Origin: Kushneria marisflavi
Lineage (GTDB): Bacteria > Pseudomonadota > Gammaproteobacteria > Pseudomonadales > Halomonadaceae
Reading direction: 5' to 3'
DNA: 64,000 nt
Assembly (NCBI RefSeq): GCF_002157205.1
Contig: NZ_CP021358.1
Location: 682,001-746,000, forward strand
The position numbers and the translations under genes are program-made. The notes beneath the pieces were generated by a model. The model worked only from the letters and a program-made list of their open reading frames with translations. It ran no database searches and was not told the origin of the DNA. The number at the start of each line of letters is the position of its first letter. Position 1 is the first letter of the stretch. Positions 27,411 to 37,083 of the stretch are shown here, piece by piece.

Positions 27411-28291
27411 TGATCCATCACTCCGGCCAGCTGCAGCGCCTCGGCTACGGTGGATTGGTATCGTTCGGAAAGCCAGGTCAGGGGTAGTCGAATACCGCTT
27501 TCCATCAGACCAAGCTGATTGAGCGCCCATTTGACCGGGATCGGATTGGCTTCGATGCCCAATACCGAATGCAGCGGCATCAGACGAGTATTGATCTGGT
27601 GGGCACGGTCATAGTCACCGGCGGTCGCGGCAACACAAAGCTCGTGCATTGCTCGCGGTGCCACATTGGCCGAGACCGATATGGCACCATGACCACCAGC
27701 GAGCATGAATTCGCAGGCCGTCGGGTCATCGCCGGAGTAAAGGGCAAAGTCATGCCCCTTGAGACGCTCGATCAGGTCCTCGGCGCGCTCGAGATTACCG
27801 GTCGCATCCTTGAGCCCCACGATGTTGTCGATGGCTGCCAGACGATGTGCAGTCTCGTTGTAAAGATCCACACCGGTACGGCTGGGGACGTTATACATGA
27901 TGACCGGCAGATCGCAGGCCTGGGCCACGGCCTTGAAATGCTGGTATAGCCCTTCCTGGGTCGGGCGGTTGTAATAGGGGGTGACCGACAGGCAGTAATC
28001 GGCCCCAACCTCTTTGGCATAACGTGCCAGTTCCACGGCTTCTGCCGTGGCATTGGCACCGGTACCTGCAATGACAGGCACCCGGCCATTGACCGTTTCC
28101 ACCACCGTGCGAATCACATCGAAGTGCTCGGCAAAGCTCATGGTGGTCGGTTCACCGGTCGTACCGGCCGCCACGATGGCATCGGTGCCGTGCTCGAGAT
28201 GCCAGCCTACAAGATGCCTCAGGGCGTCCCAGTCGATGGCCCCATCGGCTTTCATGGGCGTCGCCAGAGCGACCATGCTGCCAGTGATCAT
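27407..28291 (-). CDS. dapA: 4-hydroxy-tetrahydrodipicolinate synthase
   Basis: 294 aa from ATG 28291, with GAGG eight bases upstream. Condenses pyruvate and aspartate semialdehyde, the first committed step to lysine and diaminopimelate. Visible motifs: GTTGEPTT near 43-50, the Tyr motif TPYYNRP near 132-138 and the Schiff-base lysine in GLKDATGN near 161. First gene of the dapA-bamC-hydrolase-purC operon, divergent from bcp. Confidence 0.97.
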   Translation of the reverse strand: MITGSMVALATPMKADGAIDWDALRHLVGWHLEHGTDAIVAAGTTGEPTTMSFAEHFDVIRTVVETVNGRVPVIAGTGANATAEAVELARYAKEVGADYCLSVTPYYNRPTQEGLYQHFKAVAQACDLPVIMYNVPSRTGVDLYNETAHRLAAIDNIVGLKDATGNLERAEDLIERLKGHDFALYSGDDPTACEFMLAGGHGAISVSANVAPRAMHELCVAATAGDYDRAHQINTRLMPLHSVLGIEANPIPVKWALNQLGLMESGIRLPLTWLSERYQSTVAEALQLAGVMDQ

Positions 28292-28605
28292 CCCGCCAAC
28301 CTCTTCCTTTGAATTCGTTTGAAAGCGGCCATATTGGAGCCGCCGTGATAAACCGATGCCGATACCGTCTGCCGGTGAGGCAGGACATATGGGGTCGGTG
28401 ATTACGCTGACGATGGTACTCGGCGCACCCCATGCTGTACAGACGCAGCCCGGCAGGAAAACACGTCCGCTCTCGGGAGCGGCTGATTTCACCGCTGGTC
28501 TCGGTTATTGTCACAGACCTTGCTCGACACGACGTCGCCGCTTTGGCGCTGTCTCACGGCAGGCCTGAAACCGCGATACCCTTTAATTTTCATGGGAGAA
28601 CTGGC
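28292..28605. other. 314-bp divergent gap between dapA and bcp
   Basis: Contains the start signals of two divergent genes. I see no additional gene and no convincing promoter hexamers. In E. coli gcvR lies at this place; it is absent here. Confidence 0.5.
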
Positions 28606-29082
28606 ATGAGCATCACCCCTGGCGCCCCCGCCCCGGACATCACACTGGAGGCCACTGGCGGAACAGATTTCAACCCGACTACCTTCAAGGGTGAGCAGGT
28701 TGTGCTTTATTTCTATCCAAAGGATGCCACGCCCGGCTGTACAACTGAGGGGCAGGATTTTCGCGACCGCATGGCCGACTTCGAGCAGGCCGGCACGCGT
28801 GTTTTTGGCGTTTCGCGAGACTCGCTTCGCCGACATGAAAACTTCAAGGAGAAGCAGGGTTTCCCCTTCGAGCTGGTCAGTGACCCGGAGGAAACCCTGT
28901 GTCGCGCCTTCGATGTCATCAAGCTCAAGAAGCTTTATGGCAAGGAGCACGAAGGCATCGAACGCAGTACCTTTCTGATCGACCGGGAAGGCAACATTGC
29001 CGCCCAGTGGCGCAAGGTCAAGGTGGCAGGACACGTCGACGAAGTACTGGCCGCAGCGAAAGCCCTCAACGCCGACCAATAA
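28606..29082 (+). CDS. bcp: Thioredoxin-dependent peroxiredoxin Bcp, without the usual resolving cysteine
   Basis: 158 aa from ATG 28606, with GGGAGAA just upstream. Reduces hydroperoxides in the cytoplasm. The peroxidatic Cys45 sits in TPGCTTE and Arg in the family position follows later. The residue five places on, Cys50 in E. coli Bcp, is Gln here, so an atypical two-Cys mechanism through that residue is excluded. Cys99 (ETLCRAF) remains. Either Cys99, or a partner thiol on another protein, would have to resolve the sulfenate. A hairpin follows the stop. Confidence 0.94.
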   Translation: MSITPGAPAPDITLEATGGTDFNPTTFKGEQVVLYFYPKDATPGCTTEGQDFRDRMADFEQAGTRVFGVSRDSLRRHENFKEKQGFPFELVSDPEETLCRAFDVIKLKKLYGKEHEGIERSTFLIDREGNIAAQWRKVKVAGHVDEVLAAAKALNADQ

Positions 29083-29093
29083 GACATCACCAT

Positions 29094-29115
29094 GGCCCTG
29101 CACGAGTGCAGGGCC
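29094..29115. repeat. Hairpin between bcp and the AI-2E transporter gene
   Basis: Perfect nine-base-pair stem GGCCCTGCA / TGCAGGGCC with loop CGAG, between convergent genes. No T-run follows on either strand, so it is an imperfect terminator at best. Confidence 0.5.
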
Positions 29116-29122
29116 TCAGCCA

Positions 29123-30241
29123 TCACTCGGTGGCGACCGTCCCTTCCTTGCGCCGCGCACTGGCGCCACGTGGCCAGGCAAACATCAGCGATTTGATCAG
29201 CGTGGCCAGCGGAATGGCGAAAAAGATACCCCAGAACCCCCAGATGCCGCCGAAAAAGAGCACGGCCAGGATGATGGCCACCGGATGCAGATTGACCACT
29301 TCTGAAAACAGGAGGGTCACCAGCACGTTGCCATCAAGCGCCTGAATGATGGCATAGGCCAACAGGACATACATGAACTGGGCGTCGAATCCGAAGTGAA
29401 GTCCGGCCGAGGCAGCAACCGGCAGTGTGGCTGCCGCGGCGCCAATATAGGGTACCAGCACGGACAGCCCGACCACGATGCCCAGCAGCACCGCGTAGGG
29501 CAACCCCAGCGCCCAGAAGGTAAAAAAGGACACCACTCCCACAATCACGATTTCGATAAACTTGCCACGAATGAAATTGGCAATCTGGGTATCCATTTCA
29601 CACCAGACCCGGGTCATCAGCAGACGCTTTTTGGGCAGCAGCGACAGAAAAAAACCGATCAGTCGCTCGCGGTCCTTGAGCATGAAAAAGACCAGAATCG
29701 GTACCAGCACCAGATAGATGATGACGCTCAGCATACCCGCGAGCGAACTCAGCGACAGACTAACGACGCGCCGCCCCAGCTGAGTGGCCTCCTGGCTGGC
29801 CGTATTGATCAGGTGCTGAACCTGATCGGGTGTGACGATGCTGGGATAGCGCGCCTGTAGATCGCCCAGAAGCTCCTGACTGCGATACAGCACCGCCGGC
29901 AAGCCCTGTACCAGCCGCGCAAACTGATCCCACACCATCGGAAAAATGATCAGGGCAAAAAACAGCATCGCCCCGACAAACATCAAAAGTACCAGGCATA
30001 CGGCCGGCAGCCGTGAAAGCCCCAACCGCTCGAGCCAACGCACCACACCCTGTAGTAGAAAGGCAAAAACAAGCGCGGTGAAAAATGGCGCCAGCATGCC
30101 GCCAAAAAAAATGATGATAGCAAAGCCCAATACCAGCAGGGCGCCCAGCGTGACCGCTTCCTCATCCGAGAGGTAGCGCTCCATGAAATGGTTCCAGAGG
30201 TTTTTGAAGGTCATCAAATTATTGTCACCATGAGTGTCCAT
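29123..30241 (-). CDS. AI-2E/PerM family membrane transporter
   Basis: 372 aa. About seven to eight hydrophobic segments with the family layout: a pair of N-terminal helices, a central soluble segment (about 150-220) and a C-terminal block including a Gly-rich VPYIGAAAATLP motif and LHPVAIILAVLFFGGIWGF. Family members have been linked to autoinducer-2 export or ion exchange; the substrate here is unknown. A start nine codons later (ATG 30214) is equally possible because neither has a good ribosome binding site. It follows the tusA-like gene by 16 bases, probably as one operon. Confidence 0.85.
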   Translation of the reverse strand: MDTHGDNNLMTFKNLWNHFMERYLSDEEAVTLGALLVLGFAIIIFFGGMLAPFFTALVFAFLLQGVVRWLERLGLSRLPAVCLVLLMFVGAMLFFALIIFPMVWDQFARLVQGLPAVLYRSQELLGDLQARYPSIVTPDQVQHLINTASQEATQLGRRVVSLSLSSLAGMLSVIIYLVLVPILVFFMLKDRERLIGFFLSLLPKKRLLMTRVWCEMDTQIANFIRGKFIEIVIVGVVSFFTFWALGLPYAVLLGIVVGLSVLVPYIGAAAATLPVAASAGLHFGFDAQFMYVLLAYAIIQALDGNVLVTLLFSEVVNLHPVAIILAVLFFGGIWGFWGIFFAIPLATLIKSLMFAWPRGASARRKEGTVATE

Positions 30242-30257
30242 CCAGCGAGCGCCAACA

Positions 30258-30527
30258 TCAGCATCCCTTGATCAGTACGTAGTACCAGGTATCACCCTCT
30301 TGCCGACGCCCGGCAAGCTGATGCGCCGTATGCGCCGCGAAACTTTCAAAATCACGCCACGACCCCGGGTCCGTGCAGATCACGTACAGATACTGCCCTT
30401 CTGCCAATGACGCCAGCGCCTGACGCGCCTTTAAAAGCGGCATGGGGCAATCCAGTCCGGTGGCATCCAGCACCAGATCGGCAGCCTGTTTCATCTGCCC
30501 GATATCCTCGAATGTTTCCAATGCCAC
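30258..30527 (-). CDS. TusA-family sulfurtransferase-like protein
   Basis: 89 aa. The SirA/TusA fold is shown by DATGLDCPMPLLKARQAL, with the single conserved cysteine in CPMP near residue 27. TusA proteins pass persulfide sulfur to partners such as TusD or molybdenum-cofactor enzymes. The context (AI-2E transporter, BepA-type protease) matches the second, less understood TusA-like copy of many gammaproteobacteria rather than the tRNA-thiolation one, so I leave the gene name blank. Confidence 0.85.
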   Translation of the reverse strand: MALETFEDIGQMKQAADLVLDATGLDCPMPLLKARQALASLAEGQYLYVICTDPGSWRDFESFAAHTAHQLAGRRQEGDTWYYVLIKGC

Positions 30528-30658
30528 TGGCTCCCCTGCTGGTTGTAATCGGCACGATTTAAAGGCAACTTGATGCCACCGGCAACCTCTGCTGCCTATC
30601 GCGGGCCGTCAGTCACTTCTGCCCTTTCATGTCCCCATCGCCATCCGGTAAGCATGTC

Positions 30659-32110
30659 ATGTCAAGGCTCACGCATTTTCGATGCATTATCACAGCAGTC
30701 CTGCTGTTTGGTAGTGTTACCACATCGGTAACGGCACCTGCCGGACAGCTCCCAACGCTTGGAGATGCAACCGGAAGCTACAGCAGCCAGGAAGAGTTTC
30801 GTCTCGGGCGGGCCTGGCTACGGGAATTTCGAGCTCATGTCGGGCAATGGCGCGACCCCATCACACAGGACTACCTCAATACGCTGGTGGCCAGGCTTTT
30901 GCCCAATAGCCAGCTGGGCGATATCACCCCTCTTGTCACCCTGGTATCGAGCCGAACCCTCAACGCTTTTGCCGTGCCCGGTGGCGTCATCGGCATTAAT
31001 ACAGGTCTTTTTGCCTACGCACCTGATCAGGATGCCTTTGCCTCGGTCATTGCCCACGAGATGGGGCACCTCTCGCAGCACCATTTTGCCCGCGAGATGG
31101 CGCGCAATGAGCGTACCCAGCTGCCGACCATGGCCGCCATGCTGGCGGGCATGGTGCTGGCCGCCGGCGGCGGTGGCAACCTGGGAATAGCCACCATGGC
31201 CGGTACCCAGGCCGCCGCCATGCAGAGCCAGCTGAGCTATTCGCGCCGCTATGAACAGGAAGCCGACCGGGTCGGCCTGCAGGCCATGGCGCGCTCCGGG
31301 ATGGACCCCACGGCGATGCCGCGCATGTTTGCCACCATGCAGCGCCTCTCCAGCATGCAGGGCAACACCCCGCCCGAATTCCTGCTGACACACCCCATGA
31401 CCGAATCACGACTGAGCGACACCACCAGCCTGGCTCAGCAGTACAGGACCAACAACATCAGCGACCCGGGCCCCGAATATGACCTGATTCGCGCCCGGGC
31501 CATGCTGGCGATGAACATGAGCGACCCGGGCTTCGTGCGTACCCGCCTTGAGCAGGACAAGGCACACCCCATCGCTCTGCGCTATCTCGATGCCCTCAAC
31601 GACAGTATCAACCAGCGCCCCGATCAGGCGCTGGCAACGTTTGATCAGTTGGCCCGCGAGGCCCCCGATATTCTGATGCTGCCGGCAAGCGCCGCTGATG
31701 CCGCGCTGGACGCCGGGCGCCGCGAAGATGCCATTCGCCGCTGTGAACGCATTCTGCGCCTGACACCCGACTACTATCCCGCCCGGATCATTCAGGCCGA
31801 GGCGCAGCTGGGGATCAATCCCGAAACGGCCTTTCAGAGCCTGCGAGCTCTGGCCGATACCCATGCCGAAGATCCGGATGTCTGGAATCTGCTCAGCGAA
31901 GCCGCCGGGCGCAGCAATCGAGAAGACTGGGGGCACCTGGCACTGGCCGAGCAGCTTCAGCTCAAGGGGGATATCGAAGGCGGGCTGGAACAGCTGACGC
32001 TGGCCGAAAAGGCGTCACAGCAAAATGGAGATTACGCCCTGACCAGCCGTATTCGGGAACGGCGCAAGGATTTCAAGCAGTACCAGGAGACGCTGGAAAA
32101 ATTCCGCTAG
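30659..32110 (+). CDS. bepA: Periplasmic M48 metalloprotease with TPR region (BepA/YfgC type)
   Basis: 483 aa from ATG 30659; an earlier ATG at 30629 puts ten polar residues before the signal peptide. Signal peptide about 1-30, then the M48 peptidase with zinc motif HEMGHLSQHH near residue 131 and the third ligand in EQEADRVG near 200. The C-terminal ~220 residues are helical TPR-like repeats. BepA degrades or assists misassembled outer-membrane proteins such as LptD at the BAM complex. Ends before a bidirectional terminator. Confidence 0.9.
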   Translation: MSRLTHFRCIITAVLLFGSVTTSVTAPAGQLPTLGDATGSYSSQEEFRLGRAWLREFRAHVGQWRDPITQDYLNTLVARLLPNSQLGDITPLVTLVSSRTLNAFAVPGGVIGINTGLFAYAPDQDAFASVIAHEMGHLSQHHFAREMARNERTQLPTMAAMLAGMVLAAGGGGNLGIATMAGTQAAAMQSQLSYSRRYEQEADRVGLQAMARSGMDPTAMPRMFATMQRLSSMQGNTPPEFLLTHPMTESRLSDTTSLAQQYRTNNISDPGPEYDLIRARAMLAMNMSDPGFVRTRLEQDKAHPIALRYLDALNDSINQRPDQALATFDQLAREAPDILMLPASAADAALDAGRREDAIRRCERILRLTPDYYPARIIQAEAQLGINPETAFQSLRALADTHAEDPDVWNLLSEAAGRSNREDWGHLALAEQLQLKGDIEGGLEQLTLAEKASQQNGDYALTSRIRERRKDFKQYQETLEKFR

Positions 32111-32168
32111 TCCGGCTTGCAGCCTTTCAAGACAGTGCCTTGCACAGGCAATCAAGTCAGACCCATAC

Positions 32169-32202
32169 AAAAACGCCTCACCCGAAAGGGATGAGGCGTT
32201 TT
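32169..32202. terminator. Bidirectional terminator between bepA and the tRNA-Lys genes
   Basis: Stem AAAACGCCTCA / TGAGGCGTTTT enclosing CCCGAAAGGG, with A/T-rich ends. It follows bepA on the plus strand and the tRNA-Lys array on the minus strand. Confidence 0.9.
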
Positions 32203-32208
32203 CAAATC

Positions 32209-32283
32209 TGGTGGGTCGTGTAGGATTCGAACCTACGACCAATTGGTTAAAAGCCAACTGCTCTACCACTGAGCTAACGACCC
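32209..32283 (-). tRNA. tRNA-Lys (TTT)
   Basis: 75-nt tRNA with encoded CCA, acceptor GGGTCGT/ACGACCC, anticodon loop CTTTTAA giving TTT. Last of three identical copies, directly before the terminator. Confidence 0.95.
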
Positions 32284-32329
32284 GAAATTCAGGCATACAA
32301 TATGAAGCCCAAAACAATGACGATGCTTG

Positions 32330-32404
32330 TGGTGGGTCGTGTAGGATTCGAACCTACGACCAATTGGTTAAAAGCCAACTGCTCTACCACTGAGCTAACG
32401 ACCC
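32330..32404 (-). tRNA. tRNA-Lys (TTT)
   Basis: Middle copy of three identical 75-nt tRNA-Lys genes, separated from its neighbours by 46-47 nt. Confidence 0.95.
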
Positions 32405-32451
32405 GACAATCCTGCCGATAATCACAAACATGCCATTATTTCTGTCGAGAA

Positions 32452-32526
32452 TGGTGGGTCGTGTAGGATTCGAACCTACGACCAATTGGTTAAAAGCCAA
32501 CTGCTCTACCACTGAGCTAACGACCC
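32452..32526 (-). tRNA. tRNA-Lys (TTT), promoter-proximal copy
   Basis: First of three identical 75-nt tRNA-Lys genes in transcription order, just downstream of the promoter at 32542-32570. Confidence 0.95.
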
Positions 32527-32541
32527 ACTCGACGGGCGCAA

Positions 32542-32570
32542 ATACTACTTTGAAAGCATGCGCGATGCAA
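32542..32570 (-). promoter_or_regulatory. Promoter of the tRNA-Lys array
   Basis: On the minus strand -35 TTGCAT (32570-32565), a 17-nt spacer and -10 TAGTAT (32547-32542), about 15 bases before the first tRNA-Lys and after the rluB stop codon. Confidence 0.65.
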
Positions 32571-32593
32571 GCATCACTTTCATGCGCCGTGTA

Positions 32594-33718
32594 TCAACGA
32601 CGCCCGCCGCCCTTCCGGCCCGGTGGCGTGCCCGCATTTCCCTTCTGATTATTACTGCCTCGCCGCTCCTGGCCCTTATCACTCTTGCCAGCCGGACGAC
32701 GATTGCCTGTCGGGGCCGTAGAGCTCCAGTTGCCAAGGTCGCTGCGCTTTTCGTTGCGCTTCTCGCGAGGCGTCATCGGCCGCACTTCATCACGGCGCTC
32801 GCTGCGGCGGGACATGCTTTCCTGACGCTGCGACGTCTTGTCCTGGCGACGCGACGTGCCTTCCTGAGCATCGCTTCGCGCCGCTTCCGGCGACTTGACG
32901 CCGCGCACGGGGCGACGCTTGTTCTTGTCGCGGTTCCAGCGATTTTTCTCATCGGGTGTCAGCGCCGGCACCTTGCGCTTTTCAAGCCCGGCAAGCTCGG
33001 AGAGATCATCCACTTCCTGCTGGGTCAGCTCGGTCCACTCACCGGCCCGGGCGCGCTTGTCCAGAAAGACGCTGCCGTAACGAACCCGCTTGAGGCGGCT
33101 GACCGTCAGCCCCTGGGATTCCCAGAGCCTGCGCACTTCACGGTTGCGCCCTTCCATGATGACCACATGGAACCAGGTGTTGATGCCTTCACCACCGAAC
33201 TCCTGCACGTCGGTAAAGCGTGCCGGACCGTCTTCCAGCATTACGCCTTCGACCATGGCCCGAACATGCTCGATGGTCACTTCCCCCATGACACGAACGG
33301 CATACTCGCGCTCGATCTGCATCGAAGGATGCATCAGGCGATTGGCCAGCTCTCCATCGGTGGTAAAGAGCAGCAAACCGCTGGTATTGATGTCCAGTCG
33401 ACCGATGGCAATCCAGCGCTCTCCGGACAGGCGCGGCAGGTGCTCGAATACGGTGCGACGACCTTCAGGGTCGCGACGCGTGCAAAGCTCCCCTTCCGGC
33501 TTGTTGTACATGATGACGCGACGCGACGAGGCCTCACTCGACTTCAGCGTGACCGGGCGGCCATCCACGGTCACCCGGGCATCCTCGGAGATACGATCGC
33601 CCAGTTTGGCCGTTTCACCATTGACGTTGATGCGTCCGGCGCCGATGGCAGCTTCCATTTCGCGCCGTGATCCCAGCCCGGCACGGGCCAGTACTTTTTG
33701 CAGCTTTTCAGTGTTCAT
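32594..33718 (-). CDS. rluB: 23S rRNA pseudouridine(2605) synthase RluB, with a long basic tail
   Basis: 374 aa from ATG 33718. N-terminal S4 domain ([20 protein letters not shown]), then the RsuA-type catalytic domain with the aspartate in [14 protein letters not shown] near residue 110. The signature [13 protein letters not shown] is near 193. The last ~130 residues are disordered and rich in Arg, Lys, Ser and Gly, as in many RluB proteins, presumably binding rRNA. It starts eight bases after the scpB stop, so it belongs to scpA-scpB-rluB, a widely conserved set. Confidence 0.94.
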   Translation of the reverse strand: MNTEKLQKVLARAGLGSRREMEAAIGAGRINVNGETAKLGDRISEDARVTVDGRPVTLKSSEASSRRVIMYNKPEGELCTRRDPEGRRTVFEHLPRLSGERWIAIGRLDINTSGLLLFTTDGELANRLMHPSMQIEREYAVRVMGEVTIEHVRAMVEGVMLEDGPARFTDVQEFGGEGINTWFHVVIMEGRNREVRRLWESQGLTVSRLKRVRYGSVFLDKRARAGEWTELTQQEVDDLSELAGLEKRKVPALTPDEKNRWNRDKNKRRPVRGVKSPEAARSDAQEGTSRRQDKTSQRQESMSRRSERRDEVRPMTPREKRNEKRSDLGNWSSTAPTGNRRPAGKSDKGQERRGSNNQKGNAGTPPGRKGGGRR

Positions 33719-33726
33719 GCGAAGTC

Positions 33727-34695
33727 TCAATCTTCTGGGTAACTGGTTTGCGTCGATTTCTCATCGGACCCAGCATCCGGGCCGTCGCGATCTGCCTGGT
33801 CGCGCAGTCGCTCGGCCAGTCGTTGACCGATCTCATCAAGACTCGGGCTCTGACGTGAAGGCATCGGCGTCTCAATCGACGAGCGTTCGGATGGTCTCTG
33901 CTCCCCTTTCGTCGAGTCAGTCAGCACATCCTCGGTATTGCTGCTGCCGTTATCGGCAGCGTCATGATTCATGGTGCTGTGGCCAGCGCGCTCACCGCTG
34001 GTTACCTGTTCATCGCTGGCTGGATATTCACCACTGACCTGGCTATCGGCAGGCGTGTCACCCTCGGCACTCAGGTGAGAGCGCTCACCGTCGGGAACTT
34101 CTTCCCCGGCTTTCACCGTGGGCTCTGGCGTGGACGCATTGGGCGTGAGTTGCTCAAGCCAGTCAACGGTTTCCCCTTCTTTTACCGCACTGATGGGCGG
34201 CAGGGCATCCAGCGTGCGCAGGCCGAAATCATCAAGAAAGCTCCTGGTCGTCGCATAGACCGCCGGGCGCCCGGGTACATCGCGATGCCCCACAACCCGC
34301 ACCCAGCCCCGCTCAACCAGGGTGCGCATGATCGAGGCGCTGACCGACACGCCCCTGACGTCTTCAATATCGGCACGCGTGACCGGCTGGCGATAGGCAA
34401 TCAGGGCCAGCGTCTCCAGTAGCGCGCGCGAATAGCGTTGCGGGCGCTCATCCCAGAGTCGTGACACCCAAGGGGAAAGTCCATCGCGCACGCGCAGACG
34501 AAAACCGGAGGCGGTCTCTTCAAGCACCAGCGCACTCTGCGTGAGGCGCGCTTCCAGCGTCGATAGTGCTTCGCGCAGCGCTCGACGCCCGGGGCGGTCG
34601 TTGTCATCGAAGACCGCCTCCAGTCGCTCGAGCGTCAGCGGCTCACCGGCCGCCAGCATTACGCCTTCAAGGATATGATCAAGCGGGGGCGTCAT
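33727..34695 (-). CDS. scpB: Segregation and condensation protein B
   Basis: 322 aa. The first ~190 residues form two winged-helix domains of ScpB ([44 protein letters not shown]). It bridges ScpA and Smc in the condensin complex. The remaining ~130 residues are a Ser/Glu/Thr-rich, low-complexity acidic tail, much longer than in typical ScpB. The start overlaps the scpA stop by 4 bp (ATGA). Confidence 0.93.
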   Translation of the reverse strand: MTPPLDHILEGVMLAAGEPLTLERLEAVFDDNDRPGRRALREALSTLEARLTQSALVLEETASGFRLRVRDGLSPWVSRLWDERPQRYSRALLETLALIAYRQPVTRADIEDVRGVSVSASIMRTLVERGWVRVVGHRDVPGRPAVYATTRSFLDDFGLRTLDALPPISAVKEGETVDWLEQLTPNASTPEPTVKAGEEVPDGERSHLSAEGDTPADSQVSGEYPASDEQVTSGERAGHSTMNHDAADNGSSNTEDVLTDSTKGEQRPSERSSIETPMPSRQSPSLDEIGQRLAERLRDQADRDGPDAGSDEKSTQTSYPED

Positions 34696-35576
34696 GACAC
34701 CCCCGCCTGGTCGTCCGGCTCAAAGGGCTGTTCGAGGGCATCTTCCTCGCTATCGGGCTGCTGCACCCGACCACGCACGTGAATGGGCGACAGCGGCGCG
34801 TTCTGTACGATTTCGATCAATCGCTCCTTGCTCAGCTCCAGAATGGCCATAAAGGTCACGACGACCCCGGCCTTGCCTTCCTCGGGATCAAAAAGCGCCT
34901 CAAACGCGGTGAACTGCTCGTCGTTGATGCGCTCAAGAATGGCCATCATCCGCTCGCGGGTCGAGAGGACCTCGCGGGTAATCTGATGTTCCTGCTTGAA
35001 ATCGGCGCGCTGCATCAGGGCCGAGAGTGCCCCGAGAAGCTCCGACAGCTCGACGTCGGGATGCTGAACGCGAGGCTGTAACACCGGCAGTCCGGCATCG
35101 GCCTGATACCAGTCACGCCCCTGACGCGGCAGTTCATCGATGGCCTGGGCGGCCAGCTTGATCTGCTCGTATTCCTGAAGACGCCGCACCAGCGCAGCGG
35201 TCGGGTCTTCTTCGTCATCCTCTTCGCTGGCACGGGGTGGCCGCGGCAGCAGCGTGCGCGACTTGATCTCGGCCAGCATGGCGGCCATCAAGAGATACTC
35301 GGCGGCCAGATCGATCCCGCTAACCTTCATGAGCTCCACATACTCGATGTACTGACGGGTCACGGCAGCCACATTGACGGCCAGAATATCGAGGTTCTGA
35401 CGCCGGATCAGATACAGCAGCAGATCCAGTGGTCCCTCGAAGGTTTCCAGAAAGACACGCAGCGCCTCCGGCGGAATGTAAAGATCCTCCGGCATCTCAT
35501 GCAGCGGCTCACCGCCGACCATGACGGCAGGGGCAGCCTCGGGGGTCGGGCTGTGAAGATCACCGGACTGGGTCAT
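34692..35576 (-). CDS. scpA: Segregation and condensation protein A
   Basis: 294 aa. Kleisin subunit of the Smc-ScpAB condensin. The N-terminal motif FEGPLDLLLYLIRRQNLDI lies near residue 46-64 and the family's MAAMLAEIKSRTLLP near 95-110; the C-terminal winged helix follows. It is followed by scpB with a 4-bp overlap. The 101-bp gap to pqqE upstream leaves open whether it is read from the pqq promoter. Confidence 0.94.
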   Translation of the reverse strand: MTQSGDLHSPTPEAAPAVMVGGEPLHEMPEDLYIPPEALRVFLETFEGPLDLLLYLIRRQNLDILAVNVAAVTRQYIEYVELMKVSGIDLAAEYLLMAAMLAEIKSRTLLPRPPRASEEDDEEDPTAALVRRLQEYEQIKLAAQAIDELPRQGRDWYQADAGLPVLQPRVQHPDVELSELLGALSALMQRADFKQEHQITREVLSTRERMMAILERINDEQFTAFEALFDPEEGKAGVVVTFMAILELSKERLIEIVQNAPLSPIHVRGRVQQPDSEEDALEQPFEPDDQAGVS

Positions 35577-35677
35577 GGAATATGAGAAGAAGGCTCAAGG
35601 GACACGGGGCATTGGCCCAAGTTTATCAGGCCGCCCCGCTTCAAGCATCTGCCGCCTGAGGTTGGAGTCAGCAGCAA

Positions 35678-36799
35678 TCAGGCAGGCCGTCCGGTTCTCG
35701 CAAAACGGCGATAGGCGAAAGGCTCGTCGCGACCGGCCTCTTCGAGTGTCAGCGTCTGGATCTCCTCATGCCAGGGCGAATACTGGCATACCGGATCCAT
35801 CTGTCGAGCGTCACCGGTGATCATCAGCGCCTGACAGCGACAGCCACCATGATCGATGTCGAGACGATCGCAGCTCTGGCAGGTATCGGGCAGAAAATCA
35901 GTCCCGCGAAAGGCATTGAAGGCCGGCGAGTGATACCAGACATCCGAAAGGCTGTGCTCGCGCACGCTCCAGAATTCGAGCCCCGGAATCGTCTGTGCCG
36001 CGTGGCATGGCAATCCCAGCCCCGAGGGCGTGACGTTGATCGTCTGCTGGCCCCAGCCGTTCATGCAGGGCTTGGGAAAATGGGCGTAGTAATCCGGCAC
36101 GACCGAGTCGATCGCCAGACGACCCTTGAGGCGAGCCTGGGCGGCCTCCACGGTTCGAAGCGCCGTCATGACGTCGGCACGACGCGGCATCAGCGCCCCA
36201 CGATTATGCAGCGCCCAGCCGTAATACTGGGCATGCGCCAGCTCCAGACGCTCAGCGCCCAGATTCAGGGCCAGATCGATAAAGTCTTCAATCTGGTGAA
36301 TATTGGCGCGATGAACCACCACGTTGATGGTCAGGGGCAGCCCCCGCTTTCGAACCTCACCGGCGAAGGCACATTTTTTATCAAACGCCCCCCGCATCCC
36401 CGAAACATGTTCGGTGACGGTATCATCGGCGCCCTGGAAAGAGAGCTGAACGTGATCCAGCCCGGCAGCGTCGAGCGCCGTTAGCCGCTCCGGTGTAATA
36501 CTGACGCCGGCAGTGATCAAATTCGAATAGAGCCCTTCACGAGCGCAGGTTTCGACCAGCTCGACCAGATCCGGCCGGGCTGCCGGCTCGCCGCCTGAAA
36601 GGTGTACCTGCAGCACGCCCAGTGCGGCGGCCTCACGCAGCACGCGCTGCCAGCCGGCGGTATCCAGCTCCTCATTACGGCGTTCAAGCTCGACCGGATT
36701 GGAGCAGTAGGGGCACTGCAGCGGGCAACGGTGCGTCAGCTCGGCCAGCAGCCCCATGGGCGGCGGGACGGGCCTGTTGGTCGGAACCACATCACTCAT
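35678..36799 (-). CDS. pqqE: PqqA peptide cyclase PqqE (radical SAM)
   Basis: 373 aa. Forms the Glu-Tyr carbon-carbon bond in PqqA. The radical-SAM cysteines are in CPLQCPYC (Cx3Cx2C) near residue 30-37. C-terminal SPASM cysteines appear in [17 protein letters not shown] and a final DPVCQYSP. The start overlaps the pqqD stop by 4 bp, so pqqD and pqqE are coupled, fitting the known need of PqqE for the PqqD chaperone. Confidence 0.96.
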   Translation of the reverse strand: MSDVVPTNRPVPPPMGLLAELTHRCPLQCPYCSNPVELERRNEELDTAGWQRVLREAAALGVLQVHLSGGEPAARPDLVELVETCAREGLYSNLITAGVSITPERLTALDAAGLDHVQLSFQGADDTVTEHVSGMRGAFDKKCAFAGEVRKRGLPLTINVVVHRANIHQIEDFIDLALNLGAERLELAHAQYYGWALHNRGALMPRRADVMTALRTVEAAQARLKGRLAIDSVVPDYYAHFPKPCMNGWGQQTINVTPSGLGLPCHAAQTIPGLEFWSVREHSLSDVWYHSPAFNAFRGTDFLPDTCQSCDRLDIDHGGCRCQALMITGDARQMDPVCQYSPWHEEIQTLTLEEAGRDEPFAYRRFARTGRPA

Positions 36800-37083
36800 G
36801 GGACTACCTCCAGCACGCCGCGATCGATCAGGGCATGAAACAGCGCCAGCACGTCATGGCGAATTCGGTCCCGCTCGGCGTCAAAGTCGATCACCAGCGC
36901 GTCGATGATCTCCGACACGCAACGCTTGCCATCGACGTGGGACATGATCGCATGAGCGATCGCATCAAGCTGAAATATTCGCTCTGGTGCCAGCAGCACC
37001 CAACCACCACGAGCCGCATCCTCACGCATACGTACGCCGCGTGGCAGGCGCACTACAGCGTTATCGTCAAGCCGCTTGCTCAA
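36796..37083 (-). CDS. pqqD: PQQ biosynthesis peptide chaperone PqqD
   Basis: 95 aa. Small winged-helix-like RRE protein that binds PqqA and delivers it to PqqE. The body [21 protein letters not shown] and C-terminal LIDRGVLEV match the family. Overlaps pqqC upstream and pqqE downstream by 4 bp each. Confidence 0.95.
   Translation of the reverse strand: MSKRLDDNAVVRLPRGVRMREDAARGGWVLLAPERIFQLDAIAHAIMSHVDGKRCVSEIIDALVIDFDAERDRIRHDVLALFHALIDRGVLEVVP

Noticed and set aside
28292..28605. Search for gcvR or a lysine riboswitch between dapA and bcp
   Set aside because: No frame resembling GcvR and no conserved riboswitch-like stems were seen.
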